Assembly: GCF_016125575.1 (NCBI RefSeq)
Contig: NZ_WGLM01000005.1
Span: forward strand, 1-64,000
Reading direction: 5' to 3'
Length of the DNA stretch: 64,000 nt
Origin: Limimaricola sp.
Lineage (GTDB): Bacteria > Pseudomonadota > Alphaproteobacteria > Rhodobacterales > Rhodobacteraceae
Part shown: in pieces, positions 17,151 to 25,337 of the stretch
How the letters are laid out: each line of letters begins with the position of its first letter
Position numbering within the stretch: the stretch's first letter is position 1
Made by a program: the position numbers and the translations under genes
The notes under the pieces: generated by a model
What the model was told of the DNA's origin: nothing
Databases searched by the model: none
Seen by the model: only the letters and a program-made list of their open reading frames with translations

Positions 17151-17759
17151 TCAGTCGACAGGGCCCAGACGGGCGGCAAGGAATTCGGTGCAGGCGGCCC
17201 GCGCGGCCGGGCCGCTGAGGCCCTCGGGGTCAAGGCTGCGTTCAAGCCAGAGACCATCCACCAATGCGATCAGCGTGACCGCCAGCGCCTCGGCATCGAT
17301 CTTTCGGCCGCGCGCGCGCGCGACGGTGGCAATCACGCTGGCCACGCTCGTGCGGTAGCGCGTGTAATGCTCGCGATGCACCGCCATCAGCGCAGGATTG
17401 CTGCCAATCTCGCTCCAGAGTGCAAGCCACGCCCGCAGCGCACCGGGCGCAAAGAGGTCTTCGGACAAAACAGCGTCGATCAGGGCGGCGAGGTCGGTCG
17501 CTGATTCGGCCGCCAGCACGGTGTCCAGCAGCCGGTCGTACATCTGGCGGTAGACCGCAACCAGCAGCCCGTCCTTGGAGCCGAAGTGATGCGTGATCAG
17601 CCCGCGCGAGACCTCGGCCTCGGCGGTGATCCGGTCAATCGTGAAGGCCAGAAGGCCGCCGTCCTTGAGGCATGCCAATCCTGCCGCGATCAGCATCTCC
17701 CGCCGGTCGTCGGGTTTCAGGCGGCGATAGCGCGGTGCGCGTTCGGGAGTAGATGCCAT
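17151..17759 (-). CDS. TetR-family transcriptional regulator (BetI-like)
   Basis: 202 residues from the ATG at 17759. The TetR helix-turn-helix covers about residues 18-62, with TIDRITAEAEVSRGLITHHFGSK matching in recognition-helix position; the phrase GLITHHFGSKDGLL and the downstream WLALWSEIGSNP are characteristic of BetI and its relatives, which repress choline/betaine genes. No good ribosome site is visible, so it may be leaderless. A palindrome lies just upstream. It is followed on the plus side by the end of the TctAB gene and preceded by the dipeptide-type ABC operon and the demethylase module, which it most likely regulates. Confidence 0.82.
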   Translation of the reverse strand: MASTPERAPRYRRLKPDDRREMLIAAGLACLKDGGLLAFTIDRITAEAEVSRGLITHHFGSKDGLLVAVYRQMYDRLLDTVLAAESATDLAALIDAVLSEDLFAPGALRAWLALWSEIGSNPALMAVHREHYTRYRTSVASVIATVARARGRKIDAEALAVTLIALVDGLWLERSLDPEGLSGPAARAACTEFLAARLGPVD

Positions 17760-17769
17760 GCGCAATTTT

Positions 17770-17781
17770 ACGTTGAAACGT
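17770..17781. promoter_or_regulatory. Palindrome upstream of the TetR gene, candidate autoregulatory operator
   Basis: ACGTT-GA-AACGT forms a perfect inverted repeat with a 2-bp centre, 10 bp upstream of the TetR start codon. Short palindromes in this position commonly bind the regulator itself; binding is inferred. Confidence 0.4.
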
Positions 17782-17804
17782 CCCGATGTCGACAGGCCGA
17801 GGGT

Positions 17805-17831
17805 GCAGCCGCCGGGAAGACCGGCGGCTGC
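17805..17831 (-). terminator. Stem-loop after the peptide-type binding-protein gene
   Basis: GCAGCCGCCGG pairs perfectly with CCGGCGGCTGC around a 5-nt loop, 8 bp beyond the stop of the minus-strand binding-protein gene. There is no T-run, so it may be a weak terminator or a 3'-end stabiliser. Confidence 0.5.
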
Positions 17832-17838
17832 CCCATTC

Positions 17839-19389
17839 TTAGACCTTGGTGAAGCGGGTCGGGTCGGGATGACCGTCGGCGAGGATCACCGGTTTGAGAT
17901 CGGACTTGTGGACCGCGAGGTAGGGCTCGAAGCAGATGAAGACGAAATCACCTGACTCTTCCATCAGGTCTTCCATCCGGTTGAACATTACCTTGCGCTT
18001 GGCGTCGTCGGTCTCAAGCTGCACCTTCTTGTAGAGGTCCGCATATTCGGGACTGTCGAAGAACGACCAGTTGTAGACGCCGATCTGGTCGGGCAGGAAC
18101 CACACGAGGTTCTCGGTGGGCTCGATCCCGCCAGCGAACGACATCAGCACCAGTTCGATCGACTTGTAGCCGTCGCCGGCGGTCTTGTCGCCGACCGACC
18201 AGTAGGCGGCCTCGTCGGTCGACTGGATGTTGATGGTGATCCCGGCCTCACCGAGGCTGGCCTGAATGATCTGCGCCACGGTCTGCGACTGGGAATCGTT
18301 GAGCGCGATCAGGGTGAGCGTCAGCCCCTCGGCCCCGGCCTCTTTCAGCAGTTCCTTGGCCTTGGCCACGTCCCGTTTGTCGATGATGTTTTTGGCGCGT
18401 GCGAAACGCGACGTCGGCTGGATCACCCCGGCCGACCGCCCGACAGCACCGTCATAGGCGCCTTCCAGCACCGCATCGCTGTCATAGGCATACTGGATGG
18501 CCTGCCGCACCCGCAGGTCCTTCAGCGGTTCGGCGTTCTGGTTGATCGTCAGCCAGGTATAGGTTGTCGATGGCGCCTCGATCAGGGTGGTGTCGGCGGG
18601 CAGAGCGTTCTTGATGCTGCGCAGGCCGGTCACCCCGATCCGCGTGAAATCAAAGCTGTCGGCCTCGTAGGCCAGAAGTGCTGCCTGATCGTCGGGCACG
18701 ATGAAGAACTCGATGGTCTGGAACGTCACCGGCTCGCCCTTCCAGTCGGGGTTTGCCTTCAGCGTGACCTTCTGGTTTTGCTCCCACGAGTCAAAGAGGT
18801 AGGGGCCGCATTCCGCCGGGGCCTTGGTGGTGAAACTGCCCCCGGCCGCCTCGACCGCCTTCTTGCACACGATGTGCCCGGCATAATAGGGCAGGGCGGT
18901 GACCATGAAGGGGGCGTAAGCCTCTTTAAGGTGCAGGATGCCGTTCAGGTCATCGACGATCTCGACATGATCAAGCTGTTCGAACTGGTAGGCCCATGCG
19001 CTGTCGGACCCGGCGATGCGTTCGAAGCTGTATTTCACGTCTGCCGTGGTGACCGGGCCAAAGCCGTTGGTCCAGGTCAGGTTGTTGCGCAGCGTGAAGG
19101 CAATCGAGGTAGGCGAGGCCCAGTCGATCTTCTCGGCGGCGTAGTTGCTCAGCAGGTTGCCGTCGCGCATATCACCCACGCGGACCAGCGTCACCGTGGT
19201 ACAGCGCGGGATGATGTCGTCCAGCTCTCCGATCTCGCCGTAGGGGTCGATCACCTGGTAATCGCCGGCCATCCGGATACGCAGCGTATCTCCCATCGCG
19301 GCCCATGCCATTTTCGGCCCCAATGCGAGCGTCGCAATGGCGGCGCCCCCGGCCTTGAGCAGGCCACGTCTGTCAGTTCTCCACTCCAT
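17839..19389 (-). CDS. ABC transporter substrate-binding protein, dipeptide/oligopeptide type (SBP_bac_5), Tat signal
   Basis: 516 residues from the ATG at 19389, which has AGGAGAG 6 bp upstream. The N-terminus has a twin-arginine motif DRRGLLK (6-12) before the hydrophobic stretch AAIATLALG, so export in folded form by Tat is expected, with cleavage near AWA-AMG. The body follows the SBP_bac_5 pattern: FTLRNNLTWTNG near 100, TTADVKYSFERI near 115 and LTINQNAEPLKDLRVRQAI near 280. Members bind peptides, but also opines, quaternary compounds and other solutes. It is the last gene of the operon that starts with the CocE-like hydrolase. Confidence 0.85.
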   Translation of the reverse strand: MEWRTDRRGLLKAGGAAIATLALGPKMAWAAMGDTLRIRMAGDYQVIDPYGEIGELDDIIPRCTTVTLVRVGDMRDGNLLSNYAAEKIDWASPTSIAFTLRNNLTWTNGFGPVTTADVKYSFERIAGSDSAWAYQFEQLDHVEIVDDLNGILHLKEAYAPFMVTALPYYAGHIVCKKAVEAAGGSFTTKAPAECGPYLFDSWEQNQKVTLKANPDWKGEPVTFQTIEFFIVPDDQAALLAYEADSFDFTRIGVTGLRSIKNALPADTTLIEAPSTTYTWLTINQNAEPLKDLRVRQAIQYAYDSDAVLEGAYDGAVGRSAGVIQPTSRFARAKNIIDKRDVAKAKELLKEAGAEGLTLTLIALNDSQSQTVAQIIQASLGEAGITINIQSTDEAAYWSVGDKTAGDGYKSIELVLMSFAGGIEPTENLVWFLPDQIGVYNWSFFDSPEYADLYKKVQLETDDAKRKVMFNRMEDLMEESGDFVFICFEPYLAVHKSDLKPVILADGHPDPTRFTKV

Positions 19390-19412
19390 GTCGTCTCTCC
19401 TTTTGTTGGTCT

Positions 19413-20393
19413 TCAGGTCGGTTCGGGTTCGGCAAGATGGCAGCGCGCCTGCCACCCCGGCGCGATCGCGCGCAGGGCGGGCGGTTCGACGCGGCAGCGG
19501 TCGGTGGCGCGCGGGCAGCGGGTATGAAACTCGCACCCAGCAGGGCGTTGCAGAAGGCTGGGGATTTCACCCTTGATGGCCAGATCGTCGCGGCGGCGGC
19601 GCGGGTCGGGGTGTGGCTCTGCCGCGATCAGGCTGGCGGTGTAGGGGTGCCGGGGATTGGCAAAAACCTGTGCCGTTGGCCCTGATTCCACCAGCCGCCC
19701 AAGGTACATGATGGCGATCCGGTCGGTGACGTGGCGCACCATGGCAAGGTTATGGCTGATGATCATGAAGCTGAGGTTCAGCCGGTCGCGCAGCCCGCTC
19801 ATCAGGTTGAGCACCTCGCCCTGCACCGATACATCCAGCCCCGCCGTCGGTTCGTCGGCAAGCACCAGCCGGGGCGTCAGGGCCAGTGCCCGCGCCACGC
19901 AGACCCGCCGCGCCTGGCCGCCGGATAACTCGTGCGGGAATCGTTCGGCGATGGCGGCGGGCAGGCCCACCGTTTCCAGCAGTTCGCGCGCCCTTTCGCG
20001 GCGGTTGCCCATTGGTTCGCGATGAATGACGAAGGGTTCTGTCACCAGCGCACCCACCCGCATCCGCGGGCTGAGCGAGGCGACCGGGTCCTGGAACATC
20101 AGCGCGGTTTGTCGGCGCAGCGCGGTGAAACTGGCGCGGCTGCCAAGCGGAGCGCCCTCGAAACGCATCGTGCCGGAACTTGCCGGCATCAGCCCCAGCA
20201 TGGCCCGTGCCAGCGTGGTTTTGCCGGAGCCGCTTTCGCCGACAAGCCCAAGGCTTTCTCCCGACGCGATGCTGAGGGTGATGTCGGACAAGATGTTCAA
20301 GCGAGGCGCGGCCTTGCCAATCAGACGCGGCCACAGCGCACCGCCCAGCGGCAGGTCCACCTGCAGCGCTTCGATGTCGAAGACCGCGGTCAT
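19413..20393 (-). CDS. Peptide-type ABC transporter ATP-binding protein (DppF/OppF-like)
   Basis: 326 residues. Walker A GESGSGKTT (about 52-60), Q-loop FQDP, signature LSGGQARR (about 156) and Walker B LADEPTAGLDV (about 178) are intact. The C-terminal oligopeptide-transporter extension has CEFHTRCPRATDRC, the Cys-rich segment that binds an iron-sulfur cluster in many Dpp/Opp ATPases. It overlaps the neighbouring ATPase gene by 4 bp (ATGA). It powers uptake together with the DppD-like subunit. Confidence 0.88.
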   Translation of the reverse strand: MTAVFDIEALQVDLPLGGALWPRLIGKAAPRLNILSDITLSIASGESLGLVGESGSGKTTLARAMLGLMPASSGTMRFEGAPLGSRASFTALRRQTALMFQDPVASLSPRMRVGALVTEPFVIHREPMGNRRERARELLETVGLPAAIAERFPHELSGGQARRVCVARALALTPRLVLADEPTAGLDVSVQGEVLNLMSGLRDRLNLSFMIISHNLAMVRHVTDRIAIMYLGRLVESGPTAQVFANPRHPYTASLIAAEPHPDPRRRRDDLAIKGEIPSLLQRPAGCEFHTRCPRATDRCRVEPPALRAIAPGWQARCHLAEPEPT

Positions 20394-21355
20394 GGCACCA
20401 CCTTGTGGCAGAGCGCGGCCTGCCGGTCAGAAACGCGGACGCGGGGCGGCGCCGTGCTGCGGCAGGTCGCATCAGCCTGCGGGCAGCGGGGGGCAAAGCT
20501 GCATCCCGGTGGCGGCGCGGCAAGGTCGGGCGGGCGGCCGGGAATCGTGGGCAAGACGCCCTGTCGTGTCGCGATCGCGCCGGGGTCACAGGCGATCAGC
20601 GCGCGAGTATAGGGGTGGCGCGGCGCGTGGTAGAGGTCGTCGACCGGAGCCTCTTCCACCACCTGGCCCGCGTACATCACGTAGACCCGGTCACACAGCT
20701 CGCCGATGACGCCGAGGTGGTGGGTCACGATCACGATCGCGCCGTTGATCTCGGTCCTGAGCGAGCGCAGCAGGTGGATGATCTGCGCCTCCATCGTGAC
20801 ATCCAGCGCGGTCGTCGGTTCGTCGGCCACCAGAAGCGCCGGGTTGGCCATCAAGGCGGCGGCAACGGCAGCGCGCTGGCGCATGCCGCCAGACAATTCA
20901 TGGGGATAGCGGCGCAGGCAGAGATCGGCGTCAGCGATCCCGACCTTCAGCAGCATCTGGCGCGCGCGTTCGCGGCGTGCCGCCCGCGACAGCCCGGTAT
21001 GCTGTTGAAAGTCGATGATCTGGTCCCCCATCGTCAGCACGGGGCTGAAGGCGGTCATCGGGTCCTGAAATATCATCGCGATGTCGCGCCCGCGCAGCTT
21101 GCGCCGGGCGTCTTCGTGAAGGGACAGGATATCACGGCCGTTCAGCCGCACTTCGCCCGCCGTGACATCGGCATTGGCATCAAGCAGGGCGATCAGGGCC
21201 GCGGCGAGGGTGGACTTGCCACAGCCGCTTTCGCCGACGATTCCGATCACTTCGCCCGCTTGGGCGGTCAGGCTGACCCCGCGCAGCGCAGCTACGTCGC
21301 CACCTTCGGCCCGGTAGGCGACAGACAGGTCATCCACCTCCAAAAGCGCGCTCAT
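20390..21355 (-). CDS. Peptide-type ABC transporter ATP-binding protein (DppD/OppD-like)
   Basis: 321 residues. Walker A GESGCGKST (about 39-47), Q-loop FQDPMTAF, signature ELSGGMRQR (about 153) and Walker B ADEPTTALDV (about 176) are present, with the C-terminal CSFAPRCPQADATC cysteine segment of the Opp/Dpp family. It overlaps the permease gene and the second ATPase gene by 4 bp on either side. It forms the nucleotide-binding heterodimer with the DppF-like protein. Confidence 0.88.
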   Translation of the reverse strand: MSALLEVDDLSVAYRAEGGDVAALRGVSLTAQAGEVIGIVGESGCGKSTLAAALIALLDANADVTAGEVRLNGRDILSLHEDARRKLRGRDIAMIFQDPMTAFSPVLTMGDQIIDFQQHTGLSRAARRERARQMLLKVGIADADLCLRRYPHELSGGMRQRAAVAAALMANPALLVADEPTTALDVTMEAQIIHLLRSLRTEINGAIVIVTHHLGVIGELCDRVYVMYAGQVVEEAPVDDLYHAPRHPYTRALIACDPGAIATRQGVLPTIPGRPPDLAAPPPGCSFAPRCPQADATCRSTAPPRVRVSDRQAALCHKVVP

Positions 21356-22239
21356 CGGGCCGCCCTGAGTTTAAGCTTTGGATCAAGAGCGTCGCGTAAA
21401 CCTTCGCCTAAAAACGTAAAACCGAGCGTGCAGAGGACCAGCGGAATGCCGGCGGCAATGACCATGTAGGGGGCCGAGCGCAATGAGGTGTAACCGTCAT
21501 ACAGGATATTGCCCCATGACGGCGTGGGCGGCCCGACGCCAAGGTTGAGGTAACTCAGCCCGGCCTCCAGCATGATGACCACGGGAATATCCATGCTCAG
21601 CAGGATCACCAGCGGCCCCACCACGTTGGGCAGCAGGTGCCGCAGGATGATCCGGGCCGACGATGCCCCGATGGTGCGTTCCGCCTGGATGTAGTCGGCG
21701 CCCTTCAGCGCCAGCGTCTGCGCCCGGATCAGCCGGCCATAGCCCGGCACCGAGACCAGCACGATGACGAGGATCAGCGTCGGGATGCCCGGCCCCAGCA
21801 CAGTGATGACGGCCAGCGCGAACATGATCATCGGCAGCGATGAGAAGCTGTCGAAGAACAGCACCAGCACCGCATCCAGCCAGCGCGGCCCGAACCCCGC
21901 GACAAGGCCCAGCAGCAGCCCCAGCACGCCCGCGATGCCGGTCGCGGTCATCGAGATGCCCAGCGCCACGCGCGCGCCCCAGATCAGCCTCGACAGCATG
22001 TCGCGGCCTAGCTGGTCGGTCCCGGCCCAGTGGGCGAGGTTGGGTGGCTGGAACTTGTGGCGGACGTCGATGTGGATCGGGTCGTAGGGGGCGAGCAGCG
22101 GCGCGAAGATGGCCAGAATGATGAACGTGATGACAAGAATCGCGCCGGTCATGCCCATCGGATCACGCAGCAACTGGCCCAGCGCGCTTCGGCCGGGTGG
22201 GGGCAACTCTTCGGTGATCTCCTCAGCCGCGAAGGACAT
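21352..22239 (-). CDS. Peptide-type ABC transporter permease (DppC-like)
   Basis: 295 residues. An N-terminal cytoplasmic tail is followed by a first transmembrane helix near residues 31-52 (LVITFIILAIFAPLLAPYDP), the DppC phrase GTDQLGRDMLSRLIWGARVAL (about 73-93) and the EAA loop (ERTIGASSARIILRHLLPN). Overlaps the DppB-like gene by 17 bp and the ATPase gene by 4 bp. Confidence 0.88.
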   Translation of the reverse strand: MSFAAEEITEELPPPGRSALGQLLRDPMGMTGAILVITFIILAIFAPLLAPYDPIHIDVRHKFQPPNLAHWAGTDQLGRDMLSRLIWGARVALGISMTATGIAGVLGLLLGLVAGFGPRWLDAVLVLFFDSFSSLPMIMFALAVITVLGPGIPTLILVIVLVSVPGYGRLIRAQTLALKGADYIQAERTIGASSARIILRHLLPNVVGPLVILLSMDIPVVIMLEAGLSYLNLGVGPPTPSWGNILYDGYTSLRSAPYMVIAAGIPLVLCTLGFTFLGEGLRDALDPKLKLRAAR

Positions 22240-23173
22240 CGCGCACCCTTGGATCCAGCCGCGCGATCAGAAGATCGGCGGCGGTGACGACGACAAGGTA
22301 GAAGGCGGTCATGAACAGGACCGTGCCCATCACGACGGGATAGTTGCGCTTTTCCACTGCTCCGGTGATCAGTGTGCCGATGCCCGGGCGCGAGAACACG
22401 GTTTCCACGAAAACGGCGCTCGACAGGATCGAGCCGGCGCCGATGGCGACGATCGCGATGGTCGGCACGATGGCAATGCGCAACGCGTATTTCAGCACCA
22501 CCACGGTTTCCGGCAGGCCGAAGGCGCGGGCGGTGCGGATGTGGTTGGCCCCCATCACCTCAAGCATCGAGGCGCGCACCAGCCGCGCGATATAGCCGAT
22601 CCAGGTGACGCCGATGGCGAAGGAGGGCAGGATCAGCGCCCGGGCCTGGCTGGCCCAGTCGCCCTTCTGGCCTGCGCCGATGGCGGGCAGCCAGCCCAGC
22701 CAGACCGCGAAGATCAGCAGCGAGTAAAGCGCGATCACGAAGGACGGGACCGAAATCATGCTGACCGAAAGCACCCCCAGCAGTCGGTCGATGAAGGTAT
22801 CGCGCCAGATCACCGCAAGGCAGCCAAGGGCGATCCCCAGCACCACCGCCCAGCCCAACGAGACGACGCCCAGCAGCAGGGTTTGCGGAAAGACCTCAAG
22901 GATGACGTCCAGCACCGGGCGTTTTGACCAGACATCGATACCCAGATCGCCGGTGGCCGCGGCCCGGAAGAAGTGCCAGATCTGGCTCAGCAGAGGCTGG
23001 TCCAGTCCCATCCGCTGGATCAACAGCGCCTTGAGTTCGGGCGTCGCCCGTGGGCCAAGGGCAATCGAGGCCGGATCGCCCGGGATCACGAAGACCATCG
23101 CGAACATGCCCAGCATCACGACCACCAGGATCAGCAGCGCCAGTGCGATCCGCTTGATGGCATAGCCTAGCAT
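22223..23173 (-). CDS. Peptide-type ABC transporter permease (DppB-like)
   Basis: 316 residues. It has the family start (YAIKRIALALLILVVVMLG), a long periplasmic region containing FVIPGDPAS and LGLDQPLLSQ-type sequence, and the EAA loop ARAFGLPETVVVLKYALR followed by PGIGTLITGAV. Six hydrophobic helices are expected. It is the second gene of the operon, 9 bp after the CocE-like hydrolase. Confidence 0.88.
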   Translation of the reverse strand: MLGYAIKRIALALLILVVVMLGMFAMVFVIPGDPASIALGPRATPELKALLIQRMGLDQPLLSQIWHFFRAAATGDLGIDVWSKRPVLDVILEVFPQTLLLGVVSLGWAVVLGIALGCLAVIWRDTFIDRLLGVLSVSMISVPSFVIALYSLLIFAVWLGWLPAIGAGQKGDWASQARALILPSFAIGVTWIGYIARLVRASMLEVMGANHIRTARAFGLPETVVVLKYALRIAIVPTIAIVAIGAGSILSSAVFVETVFSRPGIGTLITGAVEKRNYPVVMGTVLFMTAFYLVVVTAADLLIARLDPRVRDVLRG

Positions 23174-23182
23174 CCGGGGGCC

Positions 23183-25198
23183 TCAGACCATTTCACGCGG
23201 GATCCTTTCGTGCCAGGATTTCGCGAAAACCTGCTTGCCGTCCTCGTGCAGGACCAGCTCCATGTCGATGATGAAGTGGGTGGCGTCGCAGGACATCGAC
23301 CCCTTGGAGTGATGCGTGATCGTGGCATCGGGGCGGCGGATCTCGACCTTGTTGTCGGTGTAGGTCACGGCGCTGAGCGGATCGCCGTCGATGATCTCGA
23401 ACCGGGCCACGCCGGTCGAGGCATGGGTTTGGGAAATGTCTGGCATTTCCTTGACATAGGTCCAGCGCGGAAAGTCCACGGTGATCTTGCCCGACAGCAG
23501 GTCGCGCACCACGCGGCGCGGGTGCAGCTCGGGGGAGGGGTGGCTGATAGAGGGGGTGTCCTGCGCTTCTTCGGACGGGTCGAATTCGCGCAGCGCGGCA
23601 TCCTCGGCGCGCGGCGGGCGCACCGGCAGCACAAGGTGCGAGGCGCCCAGGTGCACCGTCAGCGTAGCCAGTTCCGGCGAGGGCCAGGCGATGGGCCAGT
23701 AGGTGGTGGACAGCGACACGGCAATGCGGTGACCGGCGGGGAAGTGATGGGCGATGTCGTCCATCTCGACCGTGGCGGTATAGGTCTTGCCGGGCTCCAG
23801 CGCTGTGGCGTGTTCGTGGCTGTCGCGATGGGTAAGGTTCAGCAGGCCGATGCCCACGCGGGTAGAGCGGCCATCGGGCATCACGTCGTTCAGCCGCGCC
23901 GCGACAAGCGCCTGCGGCTTGTCCGACGAAAAGGTCAGCTTGATCAGTGGCGCGCCGAGAATCTCGACGGCTTCGGTCAGAGGTTCGGTGACAAAGACAA
24001 GGCTGCCGCCATCATCCTCGCGCTGGTCGCCCGCCCATTCGGCATCTTCGCCATAGCGGCCAACCTCGCCCGCTCCTGCGCCCACCCAAAGCGGCGAACA
24101 GATCGCGGCCTTGCCGGTGCCGGGCGCGCCGCCCAGCGTGCCGTGGGGATTGAGCGACATTTGCCGCATCTCGATCCGCGGGCTGGGCCAGCTGTCTTCG
24201 CCCACCCAGCGGCCGGGCCGCTCAAGGTAGCAGGTCTGCGGCGGCACGCTGTCCTGCATCCAGACGCGGTACATCGGTTCGTCCATGATGCCGGTGGCGC
24301 GGCCCTTCATCCAGTGATCGCACCAGCGCAGCACCTCCTGCAGCCAGCCGATATCAGGCTTGACCGCGGCATCGTAAGGGAAGGAATGCGCCCAGGGGCC
24401 GACCAGCCCCAGCCGCGGCCCCGAGAGCCCGGCCAACAGGCGCGGCACGCTTTCGGAATAATTGTCTGCCCAGCCCGAGACCGCGTAGACCGGGATGGTG
24501 ATCTTCGAGAAATCCTCGCAGACTGAGCCCTGTTTCCAGTAGTCGTCGCGGCGCTGGTGGCGCATCCAGTGTATGATCCACGGATACTGGTGTTCCATCC
24601 GGGCCTGCCACATCTCGCGCCAGCGTTCTCCCACGATGGCGGGGTCGGGGGGCAGGTCGTTATGGGCCATCATCGTCGCGGCCCAGTCGAAATTGTCCTT
24701 GGACAGGCAGCCGCCGACCCAGTGGATATCGGTCGCGTAGCGGTCATCGGTGGAGCCGACGGTGATGATCGTCTTCAGCGCCGGCGGCTGGCGCGCCGCG
24801 ATCTGAAGCCCGTTGAAGCCGCCCCAGCTGATGCCGATCATCGCGACCTGCCCGTCGCACCAGTCCTGCGCGGCGATCCAGGCAATCGCCTCGACCCCGT
24901 CAAGCTGCTCTTGCACGGTATATTCGTCGTCGATCAGCCCGTCGCTGTCGCCGCTGCCGCGAATGTCCAAGCGGACACAAACGTAGCCATGCCCGGCAAG
25001 ATAGGCGTGCATGCCCTGGTCGCGGGTGCGGGTCCCGTCGCGCTTGCGGTAGGGGAGGTATTCCAGGATCGCCGGAAAGCGGCCCGGCGCGTCGGGCATC
25101 CACACCTTGGCGGCCAGACGGGTGCCGTCGGCCAGTGGGATGAAGATGTTCTCGATGACCTTCACCTTGTTCGGAAAGGTCGTTCGGGTGGTGGGCAT
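23183..25198 (-). CDS. CocE/NonD-family hydrolase (X-Pro dipeptidyl-peptidase S15-like)
   Basis: 671 residues from the ATG at 25198 (GGGGGAG 8 bp upstream). The alpha/beta-hydrolase domain starts near residue 20 (PLADGTRLAAKVW) and has RLDIRGSGDSDG (about 77) and the nucleophile elbow GISWGGF with Ser124. A C-terminal jelly-roll domain (about 430-660; LVLPVRPPRAE, EIRRPDATITHHS) is typical of the CocE/X-Pro peptidase family. No signal peptide is seen, so it acts in the cytoplasm on imported material. Members cleave esters (cocaine) or amides (X-Pro peptides). As first gene of the ABC operon, it probably cleaves the imported compound; the substrate is unknown. Confidence 0.83.
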   Translation of the reverse strand: MPTTRTTFPNKVKVIENIFIPLADGTRLAAKVWMPDAPGRFPAILEYLPYRKRDGTRTRDQGMHAYLAGHGYVCVRLDIRGSGDSDGLIDDEYTVQEQLDGVEAIAWIAAQDWCDGQVAMIGISWGGFNGLQIAARQPPALKTIITVGSTDDRYATDIHWVGGCLSKDNFDWAATMMAHNDLPPDPAIVGERWREMWQARMEHQYPWIIHWMRHQRRDDYWKQGSVCEDFSKITIPVYAVSGWADNYSESVPRLLAGLSGPRLGLVGPWAHSFPYDAAVKPDIGWLQEVLRWCDHWMKGRATGIMDEPMYRVWMQDSVPPQTCYLERPGRWVGEDSWPSPRIEMRQMSLNPHGTLGGAPGTGKAAICSPLWVGAGAGEVGRYGEDAEWAGDQREDDGGSLVFVTEPLTEAVEILGAPLIKLTFSSDKPQALVAARLNDVMPDGRSTRVGIGLLNLTHRDSHEHATALEPGKTYTATVEMDDIAHHFPAGHRIAVSLSTTYWPIAWPSPELATLTVHLGASHLVLPVRPPRAEDAALREFDPSEEAQDTPSISHPSPELHPRRVVRDLLSGKITVDFPRWTYVKEMPDISQTHASTGVARFEIIDGDPLSAVTYTDNKVEIRRPDATITHHSKGSMSCDATHFIIDMELVLHEDGKQVFAKSWHERIPREMV

Positions 25199-25337
25199 TG
25201 CCGTGTCTCCCCCTTATTGAACGAACATACAACTGAGATTTTTGGCGGCGCAACAGTTAATCGCGAAGACAGGACCGGGCGCTTGACCGGACGCAGTTCC
25301 CGTCCTTATGATACGGTCATTCAACAAGGATGCTGCC

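Noticed and set aside
23210-24526. 438-codon open frame antisense to the CocE-like hydrolase
   Set aside because: No ribosome site or recognisable family; the opposite frame has the serine nucleophile and full domain layout.
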